The translations under genes were made by a program, and so were the position numbers. From Dipylidium caninum (Eukaryota > Platyhelminthes > Cestoda > Cyclophyllidea > Dipylidiidae): a stretch of DNA of 64,000 nucleotides. Shown here piece by piece: positions 49,742 to 61,080 of this stretch. Each line of letters starts with the position of its first letter. Position 1 is the stretch's first letter. The notes beneath the pieces are model-generated. The model ran no database searches, was not told the origin of the DNA, and was given only the letters and a program-made list of their open reading frames with translations. Location: assembly GCA_017562135.1 (NCBI GenBank), contig QEYB01001296.1, forward strand, positions 434,001 to 498,000, written 5' to 3'.

Positions 49742-50052
49742 ATGGCGTTTGGCCTATACGCGTTGTTTGAGGCCTGCATCCTCATTCTAAATGCGATTTG
49801 CATTCTTCACGAGCAGCGGTTCCTCGCCAAGCGTATGTCACATTTTTAAATTTGATGGTTTATAGATGGCTGGGGACGCGATACATATCAGTTTGGAAAT
49901 GAACATTCTATGAAATCGCGCCTGTTGACGTTCATCACATCAGTACGAACTGTAATGAGAAGTAAGGTCCGGTGTTCTTTCATGTTCAACCTAAAGTTCC
50001 TCTCATAGGTGTAAATACGCTGCTGATAGTTTTCAAACTTGTCATGGGTTAA
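49742..50052 (+). CDS. IER3IP1: IER3IP1/Yos1-like ER-Golgi membrane protein
   Basis: Three small exons: 49742-49832, 49866-49961 and 49997-50052. They give 80 aa against 82 in human, and the gene is easily missed because no exon exceeds 100 bases. The protein starts MAFGLYALFEACILILNAIC, followed by LHEQRFLAK, then GWGRDTYQFGNEHSMKSRLL, FITSVRTVMRIPLIGVN and a hydrophobic end. Both hydrophobic helices (about 5-23 and 60-79) and the conserved HE-RFL, GWG and SVRTVMR-PL motifs of the family are kept. Yos1/IER3IP1 acts in vesicle traffic between ER and Golgi. Introns are 33 and 35 bases with GTATGT/ATAG and GTAAGG/AAAG ends, and phases match at both junctions. The ATG directly follows a CAG, so the 5' end is either cis- or trans-spliced at that point. 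Polyadenylation signal at 50123-50128. Confidence 0.93.
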
Positions 50053-51953
50053 AAAGGTTTTTATCTTCCATTCTTAACAGCTTCTCCAGATTCAAGTAGC
50101 TAACCAATTATTTAAGATACTGAATAAAAGCCTCATTCTACTTTTAATACGATTCATAGAAGGATAATTTGGTACTAGGTGGATATTTATCTCCAGAGGA
50201 TATTACTCTTAGGTTTGTTAACTAAGCGTTGGGTCAAGACGTACGTATCATGGCCGCTGCTGAGATTTCCTCGGTGGAATTCTCTGTCCTATAGATATCA
50301 CTTGATTGATCTGTGTGATTTACGTATTTGACCTTATTACTAGCGTCATATGTCAACGCGACCTGTTGAACCTCCGAAGTCCGATTTTTGTGGTCGTAGT
50401 TACAGATACATGGACAAAGTATGCGTTTATTAAATGGCCGGACCTCTCGCGCTTAAGTAGAATAAGGAGCCCAGAGTGAAAGAGGAGTTGTCTCTTCAGT
50501 TTTCTCGGGGCTAGTTAAGTCGTTGCTCTTGAACAGTTCCGAAAATTGTTGTCTGGTGTAGTTTGTGTTTGAGATCACGGATTTCAACAGATGAAGTTGC
50601 ATGCTAGCCTTGCGGAGGTGCGAACAATTATCTCCCTTTCTCAGACTATCACCACATTTCCACAGCAGACCTTATTTGAAGGGTCGGACGCCTGGAAAGT
50701 GTCACCTTTGGTTCGTTTGGTATCTCAATAAAGGAAGCAGCCTACTTGTCACGGTTCTTATGTGGTTGTGATTGATTCATGTTTTAAACAACTTAAAGTA
50801 TACAAGGGATTGGAAGGTACTAGTAATCTGTTCCCATATAGTAAGCTTTAAAGGGGAAAGTGGATCAGATGAGTATATCTAGTGCCTATTTATTCGTAAA
50901 AACCAAATCAGACTGAGATGGCACAGGTCCCATGCTTTAGGCCTGCTCACCAATAGGAGTAGAAGGTTATGTAAATAAATAGCCTTCCTGAGGGGAAAGA
51001 AAGGCGCATAGTTGGAAAATGTCAAGGGCAAAGAAATTACACAATGTTCCTTAGAGTATAGACGCGATTGGGAAGTTACGCGCCGTGGGGACATTTAAGT
51101 AAAAATAACGGATGATACACGTTTATACAGTGCATACTTGGATGTATGTACAGAAATTTGAAAGTATGCAACTGTGACCATTATGGATGCTAAGGAAAAC
51201 GGGCAATCGCTCAGTTGTAGTAGGGGATAGCAACCTTTTCACCAGGTCTGGTCCAATTCATAGGCTTCTATTGCGGCCGCTGCTTTGCAAGAAACGGAAC
51301 TTGCGATTGTCAACAAAAGCGGAAGGTCACTTCGATGACATCTAAAAATAAGAGGCGCACAGCTGCCTAGTGACGTAAAAGGGAGCGGTGTGGATTGAGT
51401 ATTTTCCCAACTTGAATGGAATGCCAGTGCAACTGGAAGGACGGAACATGTCAACAACTACAAAATAGATTTGATTTTCCTAATCAACTCCGCAGGTAGA
51501 GGAAACCTAGAATTTTGTAATGTGGACTAAAGGCACATCCCACCGGGTTAAACCAGGCGCACAAAGCTGGAAATCCCTTGTGGAGAATAAAAACGACACG
51601 GAACCACGACAGGACTGACATCAGTTCGCTCAACTGGCACCATGTGTACCTAGACTAAGGGGCATACGCGCGTTACTTCCAATGGCGACATTTGGTCCAG
51701 AAAGATGTGGGTCAGATAATTCCAAACAATATATTCGTCACGGACCACTTATTAGTTTTCACTTAACCACCACAACCTACTTATGCGTATGCACAGTAGA
51801 CTGAGGAAGATGGTCTTACTGTTAAAAGCTTCCAAATTATTTTTTTCCCAGCGGATGAGCGAAGTATATGCCACCTTGAAAAGTTAAGAAATTTTTCGCA
51901 TGACAAAACAAAAAAAAGGCAAAACAGAAAGTAGGTATTGAAGAATAAAAACA
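50053..51953. other. gene-poor stretch between IER3IP1 and FNIP
   Basis: The two genes converge here. Apart from the AATAAA at 50123 nothing functional was recognised. A minus-strand frame at 51239-51457 has no family signature. Confidence 0.4.
50123..50128 (+). terminator. polyadenylation signal of IER3IP1
   Basis: AATAAA hexamer 71 bases after the IER3IP1 stop codon, on the sense strand. A canonical position for 3' end formation of this short transcript. Confidence 0.5.
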
Positions 51954-54900
51954 TTACCCAATAATGTTGGCTATAGCCCCAGGATTTTGTTTGAAGAGGA
52001 GAAGAGCATCAGGGCCTCCATCTGGGGAGGTGATAGAGGGAACCAGTAAATCTGCTAGTGTGCAGCCCAGAATACAGAGGTTTTGCAAGCCCGTTTCTAG
52101 ATGTTGAAGGGCTATGCTGGAGCACCCGCCGGATCTGTCATAAATTAGTTTAACTGTCTCCAGCAGATGCAGCACGAACGGCGCAGGTAATATGGTACGC
52201 AGTTGACTTGCAGGCGCATCCACATGCTCTTCGTCAGTGGAAGAGTCTGAATTCGACGCCATCGAACCTGAAAACTCACACGACCAATTTGTAGACGTAG
52301 TTGGGGGCAAAAGCAAACATAAGGGCGATCCTGCTGTCGGCATAGGATCGTCAGATTTCTTTGAACTTCGTCTCCGTCTTTGAGTGTCGGTGTACCTCGT
52401 AGCGCAGCTTCTTACGGTCAACAACTGAATACGTAAATGAAAATATCACAAGCAAAATGAATGACTTCAAGCACATGGTAGGCAGAGACCTACTTCGACG
52501 GTTGCGGCATCTACATTAACCAGGAGGGCAGAGCATCGGAAGGCGTTGCGCGGGAGTTGGGATGAAAGGTTGGAGACAAGAGATTGTGATTTGGGTCTAA
52601 GGATGGGAGGAGGGGCGACGGCACGTCGTAGAAGAGAAGGTGCGAAGCGCAACCACGAGGTCAGGTCATCAAGGAGGCGTCCACGAAAGGCCGCAACGGA
52701 CTCAGTGGTGGCCTGAAGAGCGAGGCCGCTAGTGTAGTGCTCCAAAACGGAGGCACCGATGGAACTATGCAAGGTAAGCTCAGGACCGCCACCTATGCCC
52801 AAAGTGTTCTGAATCCCATCGTCCGAAGATTCCATATCTGCGTGGCAGACAGTGCCTACCTCCACAGAGTCATCATTGTCTATGTAGGAGTAGTTCTCCA
52901 CCGAGGAACCATAATGAACGGTTACAGTCGAGGAGGCTGCCCGCGCCGTAGAACTGCCGTTTCCGCCGCAGGAATAATTTTTTCCCAAAACAGCCGGACC
53001 AATTCCTTCTCCAAGGCACCAACAACTGCCCCATTCATAATCATACCGCCTTCTGGCGCAATGAAAAAACGCAAATAATTGGGCATCTGCGATATCAAAT
53101 ATTCGGACCTCTAAACCATTTTGTCAAAGCTTACTCGATGAGCAAGGGGATTTCCGTAAGTTCATTGACATTATTAGATGATGAGGAAACAGAAGCGCTG
53201 AAACAAGGCACCCCTGCGGAGACATTAGGCGTTATGGATGAATAAAAGGCGTTGCCACCGTTATCACCGCCGTTACTACCACTGCCAGCACCATTTCCGC
53301 CGACTGAGGATGAGGCCGCAAGCAGCCCTGAAAACACTTTTCGATTTCGACTGGCCATACCCGTAGTCCATGTATGCTCCCGATGCTTAGATGTTGGGGC
53401 GTCGGTATACCTAAAAGGACAGTCGAAAATTTAAAAGATTTTAGGTTCTCCAACAAATGCGATTAACAAATCTGATTATCACATTACCTATGGCAATGCT
53501 TGAAGGGGAAATATAACGCTTTGTTTAGACAGCTATGAGTGATGCATAAAGAAAAAAGAGAACAAAATTGCCATCAAAGATCGTGATATACCACATTAAA
53601 AATTTACCAGGTGGTTGCAACATGTTTGCACCTTTAAAACGGTAAACTAGTGTTTAATAATCCAAATAACTGGGTCATGGCCTCAGGTCCAGCATGTCTT
53701 AATATGCGTTATCGAAAGAAAGTTTGTGACTTGGCTCAAGCGCGATCTTAAGTTCTTATAATTTAGGCATGAGTATGCATGTCTACTCATGAAGTATGCA
53801 ATGGTAAGTTCCATACGTTCTTAAGACTGAAAAATGATTCCAAACCCTCACTACAATGAGTATCTATGGATACAGAAACGAACATGGGAGAAACGGGGGA
53901 TGGATGTTGCGAAGGTCCGTGTTGCTGCTGAACTGGTCTCGCAGTGGTGGCAGCAGCAACGGCAGCAAATTCGCGCGAGACAAGAGCTTGGGCCGCCGCC
54001 TCAGCGATGCGGCACTGTTCGTTTGTGAGGCGTCCAGGCAGACAAATGGCTGAGGATCCGACAGGCGGATGACTAGGACTCGAGCCGGCACTGGAGGAGT
54101 ATTGTTGCAAGGTATGTAGCATGGCAGCACCTAGATCTTCCTGTGACGCGATGCCCGAGTCATAAATGTCTACCACGCCTCCACGATGACCAATCATCAG
54201 TGATGCACTCAGGTGGGTACTTGATTTGCGTCGATTACAGTTACTGCTGCCAGCTCGAGGGCGTTGAAGGGACTAATTAAATAAGGGAAAGTTTTACCAC
54301 TCGCATAATCACAACACCGAATAATTTAACAAGAAGTTACAAATAACAGATAAAAGTTGTACATAATCAATAAAGACTAGTAGCTACAGCAAGGAAAAAT
54401 GGGCAAGTAAAGCAGTTCTGCACCGGTAATTTAAACTGAATAAAAAAAATCAAATTTCACTGAAAATTTACACAATGTAATACAATCCGAAAATTAAGGA
54501 GAAAAATGGACTAAGTAACAAAGCTATAAGAAAAAATATGTGATATAGATATGTAAATAAATATATTATAAAAACGAAGTACTTTGCATTTTCTTTGTCC
54601 AAGTTCATACAGATCAGCGATACCCAAGTCGGGCAACTGTTCATGAGCTTGAAGGAGAAAGTGTGGAGGGCGGAGAAAGTAAGAGCTGAGGTAAAGCAAT
54701 GCGAGAAGGCGATCTCGATGTTGTTGCTGTTGAAGTCCACTTCCACCACCGTTACCGTGAATGATTGTGGTAGCCAAGACATTGCCCGAGGTATTTAATA
54801 TTTTGGCATCTTCACAAAAGTGACGATTTAAATCACAGCCTGATTGCACTAGATGTTGGGTTAGTAACGAATTCTCCAAACCGCCCCCACTTGTCATTAC

Positions 54901-56576
54901 TCGAGCGAAGCCGTCACTCAGCTGGGAGTCAAAAATACCAATAAATGCATTCGATTGCCGATATCTTTATAAATCACATGTGAGCACAAGTTTACTACTA
55001 CCTGCAATAACTGACATGGAAAAGGAAACCTAGTGAGCGAACTAATAAAATATACTCACAGTTTCACAAACCGCCCAATCAGAGCCAGTGTTAAGACTTT
55101 GAATTTTTAGCATTACGGTAGATATCCAACCACGATGTTGCATTAGGATGCCAGTTATAAGCTGAGCTAAAAATCTACAAAAACAATGATAAATGCGTCA
55201 ACGGTATCGTGACTTTTTTCTTAGTTCTCAGGAAAAGCGAGTGATTGCAATTTGGATTAAAAAAGTGAGTGCGAATAAATACACAAGTCAAGACAGTGAA
55301 AAATTTAAATGAAAGAATAATAACTACACACGGATGAACACGTGATATAGGTGACATTGAAAAGCGCAAAGACCGCCAGAAAGTCTCTTATCATTAAAAG
55401 ATGAAAAGGTCCATGATATAAGATTGACTTACTGACAATGATCCTTTAACATATTCTTTGAAATTAGCGAGCACAAGCATCCACGAACGAAAGAACTGGA
55501 TATTGACTCGTATTGGGCAGGGAAGGGGGTTATATTGAGTGGGAAACTCTGATAAGGGCTTGATCCACGACCGGATAGCTTTCTTGATCCAGTGGGCGTA
55601 TCAGACTGCGAAGCATATGCAAGTGAAAGACTAGGCCAAATCGGACGACTAAGACGAGGAATGCACAAATCACGGAAAATGCGTTGGAAGTCCAAGAATG
55701 CGCGATTGATTTTCTCGTGAATCTCACCGTGGTTAGATTTTTGAGGACAAGTTAAGGGGCCAAATATTAACAAATGCCCGATCTTTTCGGAAAGCGCTTG
55801 AAAGGACACACTAATCTGAAGAAAGTGATCAAAAAGTAGCGCATAAAATCGCTTAGATAGATCACTCGGCAGAGTTTGTTTCGGACCGTGAGTAAACCCA
55901 CTTGAAATGGATTTGGCAAGAGAATGAGGCCAATTAACGTTCACCAATACGCAAACTGCTACAGCGAGATCATTAGTTGAGTTTCTACGAGACTTTAACA
56001 AGTCAGACTAAAAATTCCAAATTACATCTGTCGACCAGATATCATTCGTTGAATTCTCTGAGGATTTTCTACCAGAAGAAATAGAGTTCGTGTTACGGAC
56101 ACGTCTCAACGTGGGGTGGCAAACATATGTGAGGAGCACCTGACAAGTTGATCTACAAAGATGGTGAAAGGAAGAAGGCATACTTAAGGTCGTGAAGCTT
56201 AACAGATGATTTTAAATCCTTTTGATGAGTTAAAGGAAGTGAGCCAAAAGCGATTTCAGCAAGAGAAACTTTATTATCACCAACTCCATACGATGGCAAT
56301 CGGGTCTGATCCTAGAAAAATAAACAACAATAGCTCCTGCCTTATTTAGGGCTGAATCGAAAATAACTGATTCATTCGATTTTCTAATGATGATAAGTCG
56401 CAGAGCATTTTTTCTAAAGATTTTTGAAAGTTGACTGGACAAGAATCAACATCGACATGTACTTACGTCGCACTGCAATAGCCGTCTGTATGATAGCATT
56501 TCAAAAAATCTTCGATATAGTGCTCATCAACAGTTTTCTTCAGACTGAAGGCTCTTTTGATAAACGCCAGTGACAT
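51954..56576 (-). CDS. FNIP: folliculin-interacting protein (FNIP) homologue
   Basis: Eleven minus-strand exons: 56576-56467, 56413-56341, 56311-56184, 56152-56026, 56007-55433, 55174-55060, 54921-54583, 54272-53817, 53410-53135, 53110-52494 and 52424-51954. Matches to FNIP1/2 run along the whole length: MSLAFIKRAFSLKK at the start; ALRLIIIRKSNESVIFDSAL; IAFGSLPLTHQKD; KSRRNSTNDLAVAVCVLVN; LITGILMQHRGWISTVM; LLALLYLSSYFLRP; SIGASVLEHYTSGLALQ; and ALQHLETGLQNL near the end. FNIP binds folliculin and AMPK and acts at lysosomes in amino-acid sensing through Rag GTPases. The protein has longer Ser/Gly-rich inserts than vertebrate FNIPs. The exon at 53410-53135 does not fit in phase with either neighbour, so a base error or a missing micro-exon is likely. 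Intron 2 is a 29-base GC-AG candidate. The call rests on remembered family patterns. Confidence 0.8.
56153..56183 (-). other. 31-base FNIP intron
   Basis: GTATGC donor and TTGTAG acceptor enclose 31 bases. Removing them restores the frame from VKLHDL to STCQVLLTYVCHPTLRRV. One of several introns of 29-39 bases in the window. Confidence 0.75.
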
Positions 56577-57260
56577 CACCTCCGTGTGTGACACAGCGGG
56601 CTAATAATAGAACTCATTATACAACCTTGGTGCTAATATTTTTTAATCTTGTAGGCATAACTGTTAATGCAACAGTAATACCAAAAAATATCAAAATCTG
56701 TTGTCTAATATATAAAATTAAACTCAAAATTTGTTTATAACATGGAATAGAATATCAAAGGACCAAAGAGTGTTTGCGTATATAAAATTTTGCGCGTTTC
56801 GAACTTCCAATACCTGTTTTGCACCTTGGAGTTCACATAACAAGTTATTATCTGCGCAGATGCTTGACGGGTAGCAGTTATTATAAAATGGGGCATGGAT
56901 TATAGTCGATAAGGTTGAATTTGTACGTTTAGCATTTTGACAGCTCTGGCATCTACGTCACGCGAAAGGAGTCGGTAAATGCGAGTGACTTACCCAGACA
57001 ACTGTGGACAAAATCAAGTTCACAAAACAGTAATCTCTTAGGTATTCGAAAAATATATTATTTCAATCAAAAATTAGGGGCCTGACACTTATACCAAAAA
57101 ATGGTTCAGCCAATTTTGAAGTACGTGGTATTGGGCTGCAAGCCTTTAGCCGTGCACTTACGTTTATTAATTCGAAAAAATTAGTTTTAGATTATCTCTC
57201 CTTAAGGCTTAACTTCTATTGGTTAGTTGATTCGCAAACGCGTTTCAACTCTGTGGCCTC
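56577..57260. promoter_or_regulatory. shared upstream region of FNIP and ATG14
   Basis: 684 bases separate the FNIP start (minus) from the ATG14 start (plus), so one short region should promote both genes. It is AT-rich, and no clear CCAAT box, TATA box or other motif stood out. Confidence 0.45.
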
Positions 57261-59357
57261 ATGGGCGATTTTCGGTATCTGGGTTCTATCGACCATGGCT
57301 GGATTTCTTGCGGTGCAGACGAGTGCACTGGTCCGACCTTTCACCCAAAACCCCTTTGCCCAATTTGTGACTCATGCTACAGATATTTGTTTTGCAGCCA
57401 TTGTGCAAAGGACGGCGAAATTTATTCATCCAAATTTTTCGAAGAAACCAGCAGGTTGTTCATTAGAAAAATTCCTATGTTGCAGTTATTCCCTATTTTC
57501 TCGCCAAGTCATGCTGAACCATCGCATCTTAAAGGAACTTGACTCAAAGTAATTACTTCTACTTCCAGTCAACATTAGTAGAATCCGCATATTACTTGGC
57601 TGCCACCCGCAATCGGATAACAATAGTTCTGAGGTGCCATTTTTGTGTCAATTGAAGTGTGTAGGTTTCTTTACTTCAACAGGAGACACAAACTATTAAA
57701 AAAGTTATTCAGCGTATGAAAAAGGTTATTTCCAAAAGTACATTCTGCCAATACATAAAGTGTTTTAGAGCAACGCAATCTCTCTGCTCTCCGAGCGGAC
57801 ATATGTGTTTATCGTAAAGCCGCACAAGAATTAAGTAGAAATTTCTCCCGCCTCAAAGCACACATGTTATACGTAGACAAGATTTCTGAAACAAAACAGT
57901 CAGCATACGTGAAAATCAATGCTCATTTATATAATCTTAGAAAGGATCGAATCCGAGAGCTATTTCAACACTTCCTACCTCTCAAGATTGCGGTATTTTC
58001 CATGATTTTTCGTTATTTTAGTTTCCATATGCATCCTCCTTGTTCTAGACTTCTCCCACTGAATTAGATAAGATAGTTGGAACGCCATTGAACATGGATA
58101 GTCGTCTCTTGTCAGGTAATTTCCACATTTTCAATGCTTGGTTACATGCTCCTTGTTATAAAATGTAAGTTGGTTTTTTTGTTTCTATTTTGTGTATGAT
58201 AGCTGGTAAAGCAGTGATATTGGCTGTTATTTAAATCCAAAAATATTGGCCAAATGTAAAAAATCGTTTTACTTTTGAACAAGCATGGTGCATTGATCGT
58301 AAAGACAAAAGACAATTTTGATATTTGTACTTAACAACGCCTTTGAGCAATTACCTTTTTTTTCGCCTCAAAACTTATATGGACAATTCTTTGCTGAAAT
58401 CATGGTCTACAGTTCCGGAGCCCACCATCTCAAGCCACGCTGCGCTAACTTATATGCTTCTGGCCCAGCGTACAATGGCCCAAATTCTTAATATTTGGAT
58501 CCCACTTGACACACGGCACCTTTTTCGATTGAATGTCTTCAATGATGACTCACCTCTGCGTGACAGTATTACCCACGTTTACCGCGTCGTAAGCCAGGTT
58601 ATCCAACTGATCTGTGAGATCAGCGAGTTCAGTGCCTCTTCGTCGAATAAGTCTGCCGTACGATTATCTCTATCAAGCACAAAACTTCGTGAAAGAAACA
58701 GGCCTCTCCTCACACTCTACTTCCTCGTCGAAGCCTTCAAACACGATCTCATGAAATCAGAGTACGTTTCCCTTGATTTGATTGTAACAAATAACTAAAC
58801 TGTATTTCCATTTTTCTTATTGTTCACCACCGAATTTGTACAAATGTATCTCAGAGATGCCTTAGAGCCAATGCACACATTAACTGTCTCAGTATTCCTA
58901 TTTTCCGATTTAATATAATTGTTTAACGTCTCTGAACGGAATCATAATCGACGCCGTAAATGTTTATATTTGTAAGGCTCTAGACAATTCCTGAAACAAT
59001 GGTGATGAATTAAACTTCCGAAGTGGTTTTGTGAATTAAAATATCATCATTCTTCACAATTCAGAAGGCAAATTTTCTACTTGCAGATTTTTAGATGAAC
59101 CCTACTGTCTTCTCAGGGGAGATATTTACTCTTCGATTGGCTATGAAGTTGCACTCTGTCCTCGGTCCCTGAAGGGCCAGTTCAGCAATTCTGCAGTCCT
59201 TGTACGCCGAACCAGCGGGAGTCATCCACGAATAAGTATGCCTACTGCTAGGGGCGAAGCCCTTAGAGGCGGTGGCAACTGCGTTGTTAATAATGACGGA
59301 GCAGAAATTGCCCTTACAGATTGGGAGTTTATTTCATCTGACATTTACAGTGACTAA
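57261..59357 (+). CDS. ATG14: ATG14/Barkor-like autophagy PI3-kinase subunit
   Basis: Seven exons: 57261-57454, 57486-57548, 57683-57737, 57769-57992, 58049-58164, 58348-58761 and 59087-59357. A Cys-rich N-terminus (CPICDSCYRYLFCSHC, Cys33 to Cys48) matches the conserved zinc-like knuckle of ATG14. A helical coiled-coil-like region follows (NLSALRADICVYRKAAQEL to LFQHFLPLK). Next come LLSGNFHIFNAWLHAPC and the ATG14/UVRAG-type fold with HAALTYMLLAQRTMAQILN. The C-terminus ends DWEFISSDIYSD, close to the DWENLPSP motif of vertebrate ATG14. ATG14 brings the VPS34-Beclin 1 kinase to the ER where autophagosomes form. Two introns are 31 bases (57455-57485 and 57738-57768). The 57548/57683 junction is off by one base unless the A6 run near 57698 lost an A or another donor is used. 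UVRAG is the main alternative, but the Cys knuckle favours ATG14. Confidence 0.78.
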
Positions 59358-60157
59358 AGTCTAGGCTTTCAAAATGCTTCGTGTTTTTATCTATTTGTGT
59401 ATATTTTAACGGTATAAATGAAAACGGATGCTTACTTAGATGGTTGCTTTCGGCTGTCATAGTATGGTTTATTGTCATTCGGTCTTATTTTCCATGGAGC
59501 AAACGGGTTGTGAAAATGAAATAGAGTGGAGTGGTGAGAGGAGGAAGCCTGTCAATTTCTAATTATTGTAAAGGGGGGGGGGATGAACACGTGTTTTCTG
59601 AGATCGTTAACCTTCAAGTTAAAGTGGGGGGAGGGGCTTATTTCCTCTCATTTTGGCGGATAATGCTACATAGCAGTGTGATTCTGGAGTTATATGTTCT
59701 CTTGATCAATGGGCGTAACGATCCCATGATTGTACTAATGTGGTTCTCGGGTTCCTTGTTGAGTTTTGTTAGCTTCAACGTATTAAACAGGTATCTGATA
59801 AATATGCAGGACATTTGGGGAATCAATATTACTTATTGACACCTCCGTCGCTTCCGAAGTGTAAAAGGGAGAGAGTTTCGTGCAGCAGGACGGCAATTTT
59901 ATGAGCAATTCTTCGTGACTCTGACTCGTGAGCTGCTTATAATTAGGTCAACATACGTTAGTTAACAAAACTTGCGAAGATCAACATGAGCCGAAAAAAG
60001 TTGAATGATGTACAAAACATGCGCCTGATTTCTCAACACTCACATTTACCCGCGCTAATTTTGGCGGAATTTTGTCAATTAGCCAAAGTAGCCACCCAAT
60101 TCTGTTTGTTTATACGAACGCCAAGCGGACTCTGTAAACCCTGCCCACACGTTCGCA
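59358..60157. other. intergenic region between ATG14 and RPS16
   Basis: No gene recognised. Two G-rich runs (about 59572-59582 and 59625-59636) stand out. The RPS16 promoter and 5' untranslated region should lie in the right half. Confidence 0.4.
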
Positions 60158-60626
60158 ATGTCCACGCGAAGGGAGTACGTCCAAGTTTTCGGACGTAAGG
60201 TAAATTTGTTACTTCAATTGGAAATTATCCTAGAAATCTGCAACCGCCGTGGCTCTTTGTAAAGCTGGCAATGGGATGATTCGTGTAAATGGCCGCCCCT
60301 TAGAGTTGCTTCAACCGGAGCCTCTGCTTCCCAAGGTTATGGAGCCTATTATGCTTATCGGACAAGATCGATTCGAACATTTGGATATCAGAATTCGTGT
60401 TAGTGGCGGTGGGCGCGTCGCTCAGGTGTACGCCATTCGTCAAGCCCTCGCTAAGGCTGTTATTGCTTACCATCAAAAGTTCGTCGATGAGTTCTCCCGC
60501 AAGGCTCTGAGGGATACTCTTGCAGGGTTTGACAAAACTCTGGTAGTCGCCGACCCCCGACACTGCGAACCGAAGAAATTCGGAGGTCCCGGCGCCCGAG
60601 CTCGTTACCAGAAGTCGTATCGTTGA
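60158..60626 (+). CDS. RPS16: 40S ribosomal protein S16 (uS9)
   Basis: Two exons, 60158-60199 and 60234-60626, separated by a 34-base intron (GTAAAT...CCTAG), together 144 aa against 146 in human. The protein begins [20 protein letters not shown]. It continues with [38 protein letters not shown] and [20 protein letters not shown], and ends [10 protein letters not shown], the invariant uS9 C-terminal tail that reaches the P-site tRNA. Motif order, length and end match eukaryotic S16 throughout. The start is fixed by the conserved VQVFGRKK segment in the tiny first exon. No frame breaks. The gene lies between ATG14 (same strand) and the WIF-domain gene, which converges on it. Confidence 0.97.
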
Positions 60627-61080
60627 GGTTTTTATTGAAACAGCCCAAGTCTTGGTCATCTTTGGAATATATGATGTATGCCTAAAGGACGTCGTTTGCT
60701 CCTGAAATGTCTCTACTGGGGTACGTGCGTAGTTCACTCCGCGCCCGTTCCTTTAGCGCTTAAGACCCGTAGGCGCGGTTTCTCAACAACGATGGCCGCT
60801 TTTTGTCCTTTGTAATGGTTATGTACATGTCGATGACGTAGTGTCGTACTCGTTAGCCGCATTTAGGGACACCTTTTAAGTTCCGTCGTACCTAGCGGAC
60901 GGTAGGCCGTCAATCCCCTCGCTGTTTGCTTTAATGTAGGGGCCATTAATTCCCATTCATTACGTCGTTACCATATGTTCATTTACAATAGCAATTTCTG
61001 GACGTAGAACAGGTACCAGATCTCCCTATTCTCTTCCCACCGAGTTTTGCACGTGCAGCTTGATCGCGAAATAGTCTTCA
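60627..61080. other. convergent 3' region of RPS16 and the WIF-domain gene
   Basis: About 450 bases between two convergent stop codons. No coding content was recognised, and no canonical AATAAA was noted close to the RPS16 stop. Confidence 0.4.

Noticed and set aside
57253..57552. 99-codon frame starting at 57253
   Set aside because: Wrong frame for the ATG14 Cys knuckle; only its end (57486-57548) is coding, after a 31-base intron.
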